DNA of 64,000 nt. Origin: Devosia indica. GTDB lineage: Bacteria; Pseudomonadota; Alphaproteobacteria; Rhizobiales; Devosiaceae. Below, in pieces: positions 21,031 through 29,205 of the stretch. Positions within the stretch are counted from its first letter, which is position 1. Each line of letters opens with the position of its first letter. The notes beneath the pieces are model-generated. The model ran no database searches. It had not been told where the DNA came from and saw only the letters and a list, made by a program, of their open reading frames with translations. The stretch is from contig NZ_PYVZ01000001.1 in assembly GCF_003056405.1 (NCBI RefSeq), forward strand, positions 124,001-188,000. Reading direction: 5' to 3'. Both the position numbers and the translations under genes were made by a program.

Positions 21031-21054
21031 TATCGAGAGGAGGATTTTGCCAGC

Positions 21055-21699
21055 ATGACCTTTTCCATCGTTGCGCGAGATTCACAAACCGGCGAGCTGG
21101 GCGTCGCCACGGCCACCGCCGGGCCGGCCGTCGGCGCGCTGGTGCCCCATGTGCGCGCCGGCCGGGCTGCCATGGCGACGCAGGCGATGACCAATCCCTA
21201 TCTGGCCGTCGACACCCTTGCCGCCATTCCCGCTGCCGATGCCGAGCACGCCTTGCAGGGGGCGCTGGCCCGGGATCCGGAAAGCGATCGCCGGCAGGCT
21301 ATCGTCATCGACGCGCAGGGCCGCATTGGCGCCTGGACCGGCACCCGCTGCGAAGATTATGCCGGCCACGCCATGGACGAGAATGTCGCGGTGGCCGGAA
21401 ACATCATTGCGGGCCGCGCCGTGCTGGATGCGATGCTTGGTGCCTTCAGGGGGCCGGGCGATCTGGCCGAGCGCCTGTTTGCCGCGCTCCAGGCTGGCAA
21501 TCTTGCCGGGGGCGACAGGCGCACCATCACCTCCGCAGCGCTCAAGGTGGTGCGCAACCAGGCCTATCCCGAGGTCGATCTGCGTGTCGACTGGTCGACG
21601 GACCCGATAGCCGATCTGTCCGACCTGATCGGCCGCACCCGGCAGGGCAGCTATGCCGAATTTTTCTCCGCCGTCCTGCGCCGCGGTGCCGGCTCCTGA
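21055..21699 (+). CDS. DUF1028 family protein (Ntn-hydrolase-like)
   Basis: 214 aa beginning MTFSIVARDSQTGELGVATATAGPAVGALVPHVRAG, the conserved N-terminal block of DUF1028, a family with an Ntn-hydrolase-like fold and uncertain chemistry. It is preceded by GAGAGGAGG. It is transcribed divergently from the peptide importer operon across the shared operator region, so it probably acts on the same imported substrate, perhaps as an amidase. This role is inferred. Confidence 0.88.
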   Translation: MTFSIVARDSQTGELGVATATAGPAVGALVPHVRAGRAAMATQAMTNPYLAVDTLAAIPAADAEHALQGALARDPESDRRQAIVIDAQGRIGAWTGTRCEDYAGHAMDENVAVAGNIIAGRAVLDAMLGAFRGPGDLAERLFAALQAGNLAGGDRRTITSAALKVVRNQAYPEVDLRVDWSTDPIADLSDLIGRTRQGSYAEFFSAVLRRGAGS

Positions 21700-21823
21700 T
21701 CGAGTTTTGGCGGCCTGCCCCCTTGAAAACGCAAAAATCGGCTGGCGCCTGCAAGGCCTGCTGACACAAGATGACAGGCGCACCCGTTCGGCTGCCCGCT
21801 CGACCCGATCGTCTGGAGACATG

Positions 21824-22423
21824 ATGAGCCTGTTTCACGCCGAAGACGGATTGCCGCGCTGCCAATGGTGCGGCGGGGCGCCCGAATTCGTACCCTATCA
21901 CGACAATGAATGGGGCTTTCCGGTCAGCGATGACACGCGCCTGTTCGAAAAACTCAGCCTTGAAGGGTTTCAGTCCGGGCTGAGCTGGCGCACGATCCTC
22001 AATAAGCGCGAGGCCTTCCGCGCCGGCTTTGCCGGTTTCGATATCGACACGGTCGCCCGCTTTGACGAAACCGATATCGACCGGCTGCTGGCCGACAAGG
22101 CCATTGTGCGCCACAGGGGCAAGATCGAGGCAGTCATCAACAATGCCGCCCGTGCGCAGGAATTGATCGCCGAAGCCGGCTCCATCGCCGCCTTTGTCTG
22201 GCGCTACGAAGCGAAAGCCCCCGCCCCGCCGCAAAGCCAGACCACCTCGCCCGAATCGATCGCTCTGTCCAAGGCGCTCAAGAAGCGCGGCTGGAAATTT
22301 GTCGGCCCCACCACGATCTTTGCCTTCATGCAGGCCATGGGCCTGGTCAACGACCACGCGGAGGGGTGTATCAGCCGGGCGAAAGCAACGGAACTGCGCG
22401 AGGGGTTCGTGGTGCCGGTGTGA
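21824..22423 (+). CDS. tag: DNA-3-methyladenine glycosylase I
   Basis: Base-excision repair enzyme that removes 3-methyladenine. The chosen ATG (199 aa) has GGAG five bases upstream; ATG 21821 is an alternative and the longer open frame is rejected. The zinc site typical of Tag is visible: the N-terminal Cys in RCQWCG, YHDNEWGFP, and the C-terminal NDHAEGC. The substrate-pocket block EGFQSGLSWRTILNKREAFRAGFAGFD is also present. It appears monocistronic. Confidence 0.95.
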   Translation: MSLFHAEDGLPRCQWCGGAPEFVPYHDNEWGFPVSDDTRLFEKLSLEGFQSGLSWRTILNKREAFRAGFAGFDIDTVARFDETDIDRLLADKAIVRHRGKIEAVINNAARAQELIAEAGSIAAFVWRYEAKAPAPPQSQTTSPESIALSKALKKRGWKFVGPTTIFAFMQAMGLVNDHAEGCISRAKATELREGFVVPV

Positions 22424-22573
22424 GGCGGCTTTTTGTGCGGAGCACTGGGGCCGCTTTCGACCCCATAAAGGTCGTTCGCAACAACGACGCGGTTGCCCGA
22501 AACCTGCCATTGCGATCGGTGCCGCTCACGGCCGGTTCCTGCATGGCTGCCCAACTATGAAAGGCCATTAAGC

Positions 22574-22696
22574 ATGCGTTTGCATGTCACTAGAAAGCTA
22601 TTTCCAGGGTGTTACGACAATAGGCTTGAGGGCACCGTTTACTGGGTGCAGGAGCGACAGATGTTATTCATCAACCTGGCGCCGGGGGCGGCATGA
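22574..22696 (+). CDS. Very small hypothetical protein
   Basis: A 40-codon frame (MRLHVTRKLFPGCYDNRLEG...) whose stop overlaps the start of the next small membrane gene by 4 bases (ATGA), which is the main reason to list it. No clear ribosome site is seen and no family is recognised. It lies at the start of an AT-richer patch (22.5-24.1 kb) that looks unlike the flanking core genes. Confidence 0.3.
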   Translation: MRLHVTRKLFPGCYDNRLEGTVYWVQERQMLFINLAPGAA

Positions 22697-22926
22697 GCAA
22701 AGCCAGCTATCCGTGGAATAGGTACTGGTTCGCGCTAGGGCTTATCGCAGTCATCACGTTTGGGCCAGCTGCCCTCTTTTTGCTTGGCATTGTGGGTGGT
22801 CAGCTAGACTGGGCTTATATGGGGTTCTTTGGCTTCTTTTGGTACAGCTTACCGATTGGATTTGCACTTTTCCTAGTCTGGTTGGTTGTGCTGTGCCTCC
22901 ACCTTGCACGAAGCGAACCAAAATGA
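22693..22926 (+). CDS. Small two-helix membrane protein
   Basis: 77 aa with two long hydrophobic helices (YWFALGLIAVITFGPAALFLLGI and FFGFFWYSLPIGFALFLVWLVVLCLHL) separated by a short loop, ending in a charged tail (ARSEPK). It could couple to the preceding 40-codon frame by ATGA overlap. No family is recognised. Base composition is less GC-rich than the neighbours, so acquisition by transfer is possible. Confidence 0.5.
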   Translation: MSKASYPWNRYWFALGLIAVITFGPAALFLLGIVGGQLDWAYMGFFGFFWYSLPIGFALFLVWLVVLCLHLARSEPK

Positions 22927-23057
22927 GTCGAGAGCTTCTCTTGGTGGCCGATTGCGACCCCGCTGCTGCGGTCAGTCTGAAATCGACCCCAATCATGCCG
23001 TTCGTACCGGGATTCGGATTGCCTGAAAGCTTCCATCACAAGCTTAGACAATTCTCG

Positions 23058-23432
23058 CTAGGACATTCGGCGGCTCGGCCACCCTCGTGGCAGCACCGGC
23101 GTAAACACCACTTGATCAGGCGTCATACCTTGCTTGAGCCGGGAGTAGAATAACGTCTCACTCACGCCTCTTGATGCCGCAACCGGCCACGCCAATCGAC
23201 CATCAGCAAGGTAGGTCGAAAGCTTGAGCGACGGACGTTGTGGCGGCGATTTCCTTTGGCGAGGTGGCGCTGGATGTGTTGCAGCTATTTGGGCCGACCA
23301 GCGGATACTGAGCCTATGGTAGAAGACCTCAATCGTGACGCCGTTGGATTTAGCCACCGGCCACGCCAGCCGTCCGTCGTCCATAATGATCGAAAAGTGA
23401 GGAAGACGAGGATCGTCAAAGGGCTCGGTCAC
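23058..23432 (-). CDS. Hypothetical protein with two helix-turn-helix-like repeats
   Basis: 124 aa from a GTG start with AGGAA upstream. It contains two copies of one unit: DGRLAWPVAKSNGVTIEVFY near residues 20-40 and DGRLAWPVAASRGVSETLFY near residues 76-96. The second is followed by SRLKQGMTPDQV. The units resemble the short helix-turn-helix units (xxGVSxxTFYxRLxxGMTPEEA) common in phage-related and mobile-element proteins. DNA binding is inferred; the repeat is seen. It lies in the AT-richer accessory patch. Confidence 0.5.
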   Translation of the reverse strand: MTEPFDDPRLPHFSIIMDDGRLAWPVAKSNGVTIEVFYHRLSIRWSAQIAATHPAPPRQRKSPPQRPSLKLSTYLADGRLAWPVAASRGVSETLFYSRLKQGMTPDQVVFTPVLPRGWPSRRMS

Positions 23433-23625
23433 TGCTCATTTCCTGCGATCCGGCGCCAACGGCGTTTGGAGTGAATATTTGCCGGTCAGTATTGGAGGTT
23501 GCAAGAACACGCGTAGCGTTTCGCTACCGACCCCATATCGGTCAAACCCGGATTCGAGGATAGTGTCCAGAGCCTGCCGGTACGATGGATGCGCCATGCC
23601 CTCACCAATACGATTTGGAGTTAAG

Positions 23626-23904
23626 CTACACCAAAAAGTGCAAGATAATCATCACGGAAAGGCATGATATGAAGCCAGAGGCCAGCAAAAACAGGTCTAG
23701 CTTTTGCTTCGGATCAAACAATTCTCGCCAGAATTTGGCTCTGTTGTCGGCCCTCTGCTCCTTTGACGACCTACATACCTCAATTGGGTTGTCAAATCCA
23801 ACGCCTGACCGCCTGGCCACACGATAGATTGCGGTAATACTGGCCGCCACACCCAAAAAGAATACGAGAATCAATATTTCACTCAAGGTCGAGTTCTCCC
23901 TCAC
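23626..23904 (-). CDS. Small hypothetical membrane protein
   Basis: Up to 92 aa with an N-terminal helix (ILILVFFLGVAASITAIY) followed by basic residues, a charged middle (SSKEQRADNRAKFWRELFDPKQK) and a C-terminal helix (LDLFLLASGFISCLSVMIILHFLV). GTG 23904 is the first start; TTG 23886 has a better-placed GGGAG. An overlapping frame on the other strand has no protein-like pattern and is rejected. No family is recognised. Confidence 0.45.
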   Translation of the reverse strand: MRENSTLSEILILVFFLGVAASITAIYRVARRSGVGFDNPIEVCRSSKEQRADNRAKFWRELFDPKQKLDLFLLASGFISCLSVMIILHFLV

Positions 23905-24069
23905 GGCGTAGGGTAGGCCCTGACTTTCTCAAAATGCCTTAGCCCATGAGTACCGCAGATACTCGGATTTGCCGTAGCCCGTTTGCCGAGACTGCATCTG
24001 AGGGTAGTCAGTCAAAAGCCGACAGTCCGCTACCTACCCCATTCCAGCCGACGAACGAAGATTCCAAAC

Positions 24070-24093
24070 AAAAAATCCCCGCTGGGCGGGGAT
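24070..24093 (-). terminator. Rho-independent terminator (leftward)
   Basis: On the minus strand, ATCCCCGC-CCA-GCGGGGAT (24075-24093) is followed by a T-run (24070-24075). It would end leftward transcripts from the FKBP gene after they have passed through the two palindromic modules and the CTGTCACCCCG hairpin, making those part of a transcribed 3' region. Confidence 0.75.
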
Positions 24094-24114
24094 CGGTGCT
24101 GCAACCATAAATGG

Positions 24115-24144
24115 CTGTCACCCCGGCGAAGGTCGGGGTGACAG
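24115..24144. repeat. CTGTCACCCCG inverted repeat
   Basis: CTGTCACCCCG (24115-24125) pairs perfectly with 24134-24144 across an 8-base loop. This sequence type is a familiar dispersed palindrome in alphaproteobacterial intergenic DNA. A degenerate relative with CTGTCGCCGGGATGACAG lies near 31246-31263. Confidence 0.7.
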
Positions 24145-24180
24145 TCTGTGTGTTTTGCGAGAATGGCGAAAGCTGTTACC

Positions 24181-24240
24181 CGCCATTCGAGCATAGCTCT
24201 CATGGCTTGCTTGCCTCGGAAGGCTCCACCGGAGCCTTCC
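24181..24240. repeat. Variable-stem palindromic module, copy 1
   Basis: Conserved flank GCCATTCGAGCATAGCTCTC (from 24182), then a perfect 10-bp stem GGAAGGCTCC-ACC-GGAGCCTTCC (24218-24240). It is tandem with copy 2. The flank is shared with the modules at 34138 and, inverted, 32280-32311, but the stem sequence is different in each location. It lies downstream of the leftward FKBP gene. Confidence 0.75.
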
Positions 24241-24258
24241 GTCTTTCTTCGGCTAACC

Positions 24259-24319
24259 CGCCACTCGACCATAGGTCTCGTGGCCTGCTTCAGCTTGAAA
24301 GGCTCCACTGGAGCCTTTC
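24259..24319. repeat. Variable-stem palindromic module, copy 2
   Basis: Diverged flank CGCCACTCGACCATAGGTCT (from 24259), then a 10-bp stem GAAAGGCTCC-ACT-GGAGCCTTTC (24297-24319). It starts 18 bases past the stop of the FKBP gene in that gene's direction. Compared with copy 1, one stem pair changed from G-C to A-T with both sides altered together. Confidence 0.75.
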
Positions 24320-24337
24320 ATCCGCGACGCGGAACGC

Positions 24338-24775
24338 TTACGCAGCCTTGACGACCTCAACCAGCTCGACGTCGAACACCAAATCCTTGCCGGCGAGCGG
24401 GTGGTTGGCGTCCACGGTCACGCTCTGCTCGTCCACGCCGACCACGGTGATGGGCAGCATGCCGCCATCGGCGGTGCGGGCCTGGAGCTGGGTGCCCACT
24501 TCCAGTTCGATGCCGGAGGGCACTTTTTCGCGGTCGAGCTGCTGGATGGCGTCATCGCGGCGCGGGCCATAGGCCTCGGCGACCGGAATGGTCACGGTGC
24601 TCTTGGCGCCGGTTTCCATGCCGGCAACGTGCTGCTCGAGCCCCTTGATAACCTGGCCTTCGCCCAGCTTGAACTCCAGCGGCGCCTTGCCTTCGGAGCT
24701 GTCGAACTGGGTGCCATCGGTCAGGCGGCCGGAATAGTGAATGCGTACGGTATCGCCGGGTGCGGCAGTTGTCAT
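24338..24775 (-). CDS. FKBP-type peptidyl-prolyl cis-trans isomerase (SlyD-like)
   Basis: Protein-folding isomerase of 145 aa from ATG 24775; a 40-codon extension is rejected. It begins DTVRIHYSGRLTDGTQFDSSEGKAPLEFKLGEGQVIKGLEQ, the FKBP active-site block, followed by the inserted-flap chaperone domain (VAEAYGPRRDDAIQQLDREKVP). It ends FDVELVEVVKAA. The His-rich metal-binding tail of E. coli SlyD is absent. The gene is monocistronic, with palindromic modules and a terminator downstream. Confidence 0.92.
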   Translation of the reverse strand: MTTAAPGDTVRIHYSGRLTDGTQFDSSEGKAPLEFKLGEGQVIKGLEQHVAGMETGAKSTVTIPVAEAYGPRRDDAIQQLDREKVPSGIELEVGTQLQARTADGGMLPITVVGVDEQSVTVDANHPLAGKDLVFDVELVEVVKAA

Positions 24776-25096
24776 GGGACGAGCCTTTCGGAAATTTTGT
24801 CTCGCCCTCCACTCTTTGGGGAGGACTCTCGGGGTCAGTCGCGCAAAGGGCCACTCGGCCAATCGGCGGCGGAGCGGCAGGTCAGGCGGCACCACAAGGG
24901 CCGCAAAAAACGCGCGACGGCGAACCCCAAGTGTAGGGCCTCAGGCTCAGATGTAAACCCGGGCGCGCAAAGCCCCGGCTGATGGGGCATAGCGGCGATC
25001 CCCCTTGCCCACCGGTCGTATTTCCGCCATCAAGCCGCCGTGTTTGCCGCGTAGCGGGCAGAGCGAGGGAAAAATCTGGCGCAAAGAGGTATGCCC
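24776..25096. other. Intergenic region between divergent FKBP and lytic transglycosylase genes
   Basis: About 320 bases without a supported gene. A small CCTCC/GGAGG inverted pair occurs near 24808-24826. Both flanking promoters must lie here, but no clear -35/-10 pair or known regulatory element stands out. Confidence 0.6.
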
Positions 25097-25669
25097 ATGA
25101 CGGCGCGGCCGCTCCCCATTGCAGGTTCCCTGGCCATGGCGCTGGTGCTGGCCGGCTGTTCCATGGCCGGCATCAAGCCGCTGCCTGGCAACAAGTCCGC
25201 CACCACCGCCATTGCCTCCTTTGCCCCCGTCGCCGCCACCCCGGCCGGCCACGTGCCCAAGGCTGCCGCCGTGCCCCCGGCCCCCAGCACCATGCTGCTT
25301 GGCTATGCCGGGTCCGAGCGCGGCACCCTCGACGGGCTGATCGCCCATTATGCCACCCAGTATGATGTGCCCGAACACCTGGTGCGGCGGGTCATCGTCC
25401 GCGAAAGCAATTACAATCCGGCGGCCCGCAACGGCCCCTATTACGGCCTGATGCAGATTTCTCACGCCACGGCGCGCGGCATGGGATATCGCGGCGAGCC
25501 CGCGGGCCTGCTCGATGCGGAAACCAATCTGCGCTATGCCGTGCGCTATCTGGCCGGCGCCTATATGACCGCCGGGCACAATGACGACCGCGCCGTGCAA
25601 TTTTACGCCCGCGGCTATTATTACGACGCCAAGCGCCTGGGCCTGCTCGAGAAAAGCGGCCTGCGCTGA
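25097..25669 (+). CDS. Lytic transglycosylase, SLT domain lipoprotein
   Basis: Peptidoglycan-cleaving enzyme anchored as a lipoprotein: lipobox LVLAGC near residue 20. AGAGG favours ATG 25097 over 25091. After an Ala/Pro-rich linker, the SLT domain starts near residue 75; the catalytic Glu is in VIVRESNYNPAAR, followed by YYGLMQISHATARGMGY and NLRYAVRYLAGAY. The ~190-aa length is typical of small Slt-like proteins in this order. It stands alone and ends just before a convergent response regulator. Confidence 0.9.
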   Translation: MTARPLPIAGSLAMALVLAGCSMAGIKPLPGNKSATTAIASFAPVAATPAGHVPKAAAVPPAPSTMLLGYAGSERGTLDGLIAHYATQYDVPEHLVRRVIVRESNYNPAARNGPYYGLMQISHATARGMGYRGEPAGLLDAETNLRYAVRYLAGAYMTAGHNDDRAVQFYARGYYYDAKRLGLLEKSGLR

Positions 25670-25674
25670 GGCGT

Positions 25675-26061
25675 TCAGCCCGCCGCCGGGGCCAGCACTT
25701 CGGCCAGGCGGCCGCTCAGCTCTGCCTCGCGGAACGGTTTTTTGAGCTGGACGAAGTCGTGCCCGGCGGCGTCGGGCACTTCGTCATAGCCGGTGGCCAG
25801 CAATATGGGCAGGCCAGGGCGCAATTGGCGCGCGGCATGGGCCAGCTCGATCCCGGTCATGCCGGGCATGGCATAGTCGGTGATGATGGCCGCAATATCG
25901 GTGCGGGACTGCATCAGCGCCAGCGCCTGCGCGCCGGAAAAGGCCTCAAGCGCCGTGTGGCCCATATCGGTCAGCACGTCGACCGTGTTCAATGTAATCA
26001 AGGCATCGTCGTCCACCACCAGAATGGTGGCGCCGGAGCCCTTGGCCGGGCTGGTTTGCAC
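25675..26061 (-). CDS. Single-domain response regulator (CheY-like receiver)
   Basis: 128 aa from GTG 26061 with AAGGA six bases upstream; GTG 26082 is an alternative. The receiver domain is complete: acidic pair VDDDAL, phospho-acceptor Asp in IITDYAMPGMTG, Thr in LLATGY and Lys in VQLKKPF. There is no output domain. The short Pro-Ala-Lys N-terminal extension is typical of receivers that accept phosphate from hybrid kinases. The partner kinase is not adjacent. Confidence 0.9.
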   Translation of the reverse strand: MQTSPAKGSGATILVVDDDALITLNTVDVLTDMGHTALEAFSGAQALALMQSRTDIAAIITDYAMPGMTGIELAHAARQLRPGLPILLATGYDEVPDAAGHDFVQLKKPFREAELSGRLAEVLAPAAG

Positions 26062-26271
26062 GAGATATCCTTTCGGCCCCACAATGGCCGGCTCGAAAGG
26101 CAGACAACCTGCCTTTCCGGTTCCCTTCTGCCTAGCTTATGAAAGTGGCGAAGGTTGGTCCATGGGGAATTGTTACGGTCAGGCCTGCTGACAGAACTGG
26201 TCAGAAATGGGTGCCATCCTGACCCGCGAGGCGATAGAGTTGCCGCCGACTGACCAAAGGGAATCGCCAAC

Positions 26272-29196
26272 ATGCATCTGCTGCTCGTCGATGGCTCGGG
26301 CTATATTTTCCGCGCCTTCCACGCCCTGCCCCCGCTCAACCGCAAGTCCGACGGGCTGCCGGTCGGCTGTGTGCAGGGGTTCTGCAACATGCTGTTCAAG
26401 CTCACCCAGGACATGGATGGCGATGACGCGCCCACCCATATGGCCGTCATCTTCGACGCCAAGGGCAAGACCTTCCGCGACGATATCTATCCCCAATACA
26501 AGGCCCAGCGCCCGCCCGCGCCCGAAGAGCTGGTGCCGCAATTCCCGCTGACCCGCTCGGCCACGCGCGCCTTTTCCATTCCCTCCATCGAAATGGAGGG
26601 CTGGGAGGCCGACGACATCATGGCCACCTATGCCTGCATGGCGCGCGATGCCGGCTTCAAGGTCACCATTGCCTCCTCGGACAAGGACCTGATGCAGCTC
26701 GTCGAACCCGATGGCTCGATCCGCCTGCTCGATACCATTCCCCGCCCCGGCCAGCCGCCTTTGCGCTGGATCGGGCCCGATGAGGTGTTCACCAAGTTCG
26801 GCGTCACACCCGACAAGGTGATCGACGTGCAGGCACTGTGCGGCGACAGCGTCGACAATGTCCCCGGCGTGCCCGGCATCGGCGTCAAGACCGCCGCCCA
26901 GCTCATCACCGAATATGGGGATCTCGAAACCCTGCTGTCGCGCGCCGAGGAGATCAAGCAGCCCGCGCGCCGGCAGAAGCTGGTCGAAAATGCCGAACTG
27001 GCGCGGATTTCCAAGCGGCTGGTCACGCTGGAGCAGCAGGTGCCGGTCGAAATCGACCTCGATGGCCTCATCCGCCAGCCGATCAGCCCTTCGGCGCTGT
27101 TTCCGTTCCTCAAGGCGATGGAGTTCAACACCATCACCAAGCGCCTCGCCACCCTGCTCGAGGCCAGTCCCGATGATTTCGACCCCGATCCGGAACTGGC
27201 GGCCAATGCGGACACGCCCGTCCCCGGCGCGCCGCAGAAATCCACCTCGCTCTCGGTCGCCAAGGCCAAGCTGGCCGCCAATATGGTGCCCGGCTCCGGC
27301 CCCGCCCGCCATGCCGCCGAGGAACATGCGCGCGTCAAGGCGATCCCGGTCAATTACGAGGCCTATGAAACCGTCACCACGCCCGAGGCGCTCGACGCCT
27401 GGGTGAAAAAGATCATCGACAAGGGCCTGGTCGCGGTCGACACCGAGACCACCGGGCTCGATCCGCAGCAGGCGGACCTGGTCGGCATCTGCCTTTCCAC
27501 CGAGATCGGCGAGGGCTGCTATATTCCGGTCGGCCACCGCAAGAGCGGCGACATGTTCGAGGGCGGCGAGGGGCTGGTCGAGGGGCAACTGCCCATCCGC
27601 GACGTGCTCGACACCCTCAGGCCCGTACTGCAGGACAAGGCCATCCTCAAGATCGGCCAGAACGTCAAATATGACATGGAAGTGCTCGAGCGCTACGGCA
27701 TCACCCTGGCGCCGATCGACGACACCATGCTCATTTCCTATGCGCTGGATGGCCCGCGCTACAACGGCATGGATGTCTTGGCCGAGCATTGGCTGAACCA
27801 CAAGACCATCACCTATTCCGAACTTGCCGGCACCGGCAAGAACCAGAAGACCTTCGACCAGCTCGAAATCGCCGAAGCGGCCCGCTATGCCGCCGAGGAT
27901 GCCGACATCACCTTGCGCCTCTGGCATGTGCTGAAACCGCGCCTCGTGGCAGAAAACGTCACCACGCTTTACGAAACCATCGAGCGCCCGCTGGCCCCGG
28001 TGCTGGCCCGCATGGAAGCGCGCGGCATCACTGTCGACCGGCAGATCCTCGCCCGCCTGTCGGGCGAATTCGCCCAGCGCGCCGCCGCCTTCGAAGCCGA
28101 GGCGCATGAACTGGCCGGCGCGACGTTCAACCTGGGCTCGCCCAAGCAGCTTGGCGAAATCCTCTTTGACAAGATGGGCCTTGAGGGCGGCACCAAGACC
28201 AAGACCGGCGCCTGGGCCACCGGCGCCGATGTGCTCGAGGGCCTGGCCGCCAAGGGCATCCCGCTCGCCCGCACCATTGTCGACTGGCGCCAGCTCACCA
28301 AATTGAAGGGCACCTATACCGATGCCCTGCCCAATTACATCAATCCGCGCACCGGGCGGGTGCACACCTCCTATTCGCAGGCATCCGTCCTCACCGGGCG
28401 CCTCAGTTCAAACGATCCGAATTTGCAGAACATTCCGGTGCGTACCGAGGATGGCCGCAAGATCCGTTCGGCCTTTGTCGCCCCGCCGGGCAAGGTTCTC
28501 ATCAGTGCCGACTATTCGCAGATCGAGTTGCGCGTCCTCGCCCATATCGCCGATATCCAGGCGCTCAAGGACGCCTTCGAGGAGGGGCTGGACATTCACG
28601 CCATGACGGCGAGCGAAATGTTCAACGTGCCGGTCGAGGGCATGCCGTCCGATGTGCGCCGCCGCGCCAAGGCGATCAATTTCGGCATCATCTACGGCAT
28701 TTCCGCCTTTGGCCTCGCCAACCAGCTCGGCATCGAGCGCGGCGTCGCCGGGGACTACATCAAGACCTATTTCGAGCGCTTCCCGGGCATCAAGGACTAT
28801 ATGGACGCCCAGAAGGTGAAGGTGAAAGCCGACGGGCATGTGATGACCATTTTCGGCCGCAAGATCCAGTTCCCCAATGCCAATTCGGGCAATCCAAGCG
28901 AACGCGCCTTTGTCGAACGCGCCTCGATCAACGCCCCCATCCAGGGCTCAGCCGCCGACATCATCCGCCGCGCCATGATCCGCATGGAGCCGGAATTGAA
29001 AAAGGCGGGCGTTGAGGCCGACATGCTGCTGCAGGTGCATGACGAGTTGATCTTCGAGGTGCCGGAAGGGACCGAGGATCAGGCGATCCCAGTCATTAAG
29101 AAGGTCATGGAAGGCGCGGCGGAGCCGGCCGTACGGCTAACCGTGCCGATTCAGGTGGATGCGCATGCGGCGAAGAATTGGGATGAGGCTCATTAG
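26272..29196 (+). CDS. polA: DNA polymerase I
   Basis: 974-aa repair and Okazaki-processing polymerase. The N-terminal 5'-nuclease domain (about 1-300) begins MHLLLVDGSGYIFRAFHALPPL. The 3'-5' exonuclease domain is active-type, with DTETTGLDP near residue 390. Polymerase motifs are DYSQIELRVLAHI (motif A), RRRAKAINFGIIYGIS (O-helix) and QVHDELIFEV (motif C). It is monocistronic; the AT-richer XRE/ImmA island begins directly after its stop. Confidence 0.97.
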   Translation: MHLLLVDGSGYIFRAFHALPPLNRKSDGLPVGCVQGFCNMLFKLTQDMDGDDAPTHMAVIFDAKGKTFRDDIYPQYKAQRPPAPEELVPQFPLTRSATRAFSIPSIEMEGWEADDIMATYACMARDAGFKVTIASSDKDLMQLVEPDGSIRLLDTIPRPGQPPLRWIGPDEVFTKFGVTPDKVIDVQALCGDSVDNVPGVPGIGVKTAAQLITEYGDLETLLSRAEEIKQPARRQKLVENAELARISKRLVTLEQQVPVEIDLDGLIRQPISPSALFPFLKAMEFNTITKRLATLLEASPDDFDPDPELAANADTPVPGAPQKSTSLSVAKAKLAANMVPGSGPARHAAEEHARVKAIPVNYEAYETVTTPEALDAWVKKIIDKGLVAVDTETTGLDPQQADLVGICLSTEIGEGCYIPVGHRKSGDMFEGGEGLVEGQLPIRDVLDTLRPVLQDKAILKIGQNVKYDMEVLERYGITLAPIDDTMLISYALDGPRYNGMDVLAEHWLNHKTITYSELAGTGKNQKTFDQLEIAEAARYAAEDADITLRLWHVLKPRLVAENVTTLYETIERPLAPVLARMEARGITVDRQILARLSGEFAQRAAAFEAEAHELAGATFNLGSPKQLGEILFDKMGLEGGTKTKTGAWATGADVLEGLAAKGIPLARTIVDWRQLTKLKGTYTDALPNYINPRTGRVHTSYSQASVLTGRLSSNDPNLQNIPVRTEDGRKIRSAFVAPPGKVLISADYSQIELRVLAHIADIQALKDAFEEGLDIHAMTASEMFNVPVEGMPSDVRRRAKAINFGIIYGISAFGLANQLGIERGVAGDYIKTYFERFPGIKDYMDAQKVKVKADGHVMTIFGRKIQFPNANSGNPSERAFVERASINAPIQGSAADIIRRAMIRMEPELKKAGVEADMLLQVHDELIFEVPEGTEDQAIPVIKKVMEGAAEPAVRLTVPIQVDAHAAKNWDEAH

Positions 29197-29205
29197 AGGA
29201 AAGAG

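Noticed and set aside
22839..23153. 104-codon plus-strand frame in the accessory patch
   Set aside because: It overlaps the small membrane gene and then the antisense of the tandem-repeat protein. No ribosome site or protein-like pattern is seen.
23585..23827. 80-codon plus-strand frame
   Set aside because: It is opposite a better candidate with two clear membrane helices, and its own sequence has no pattern.
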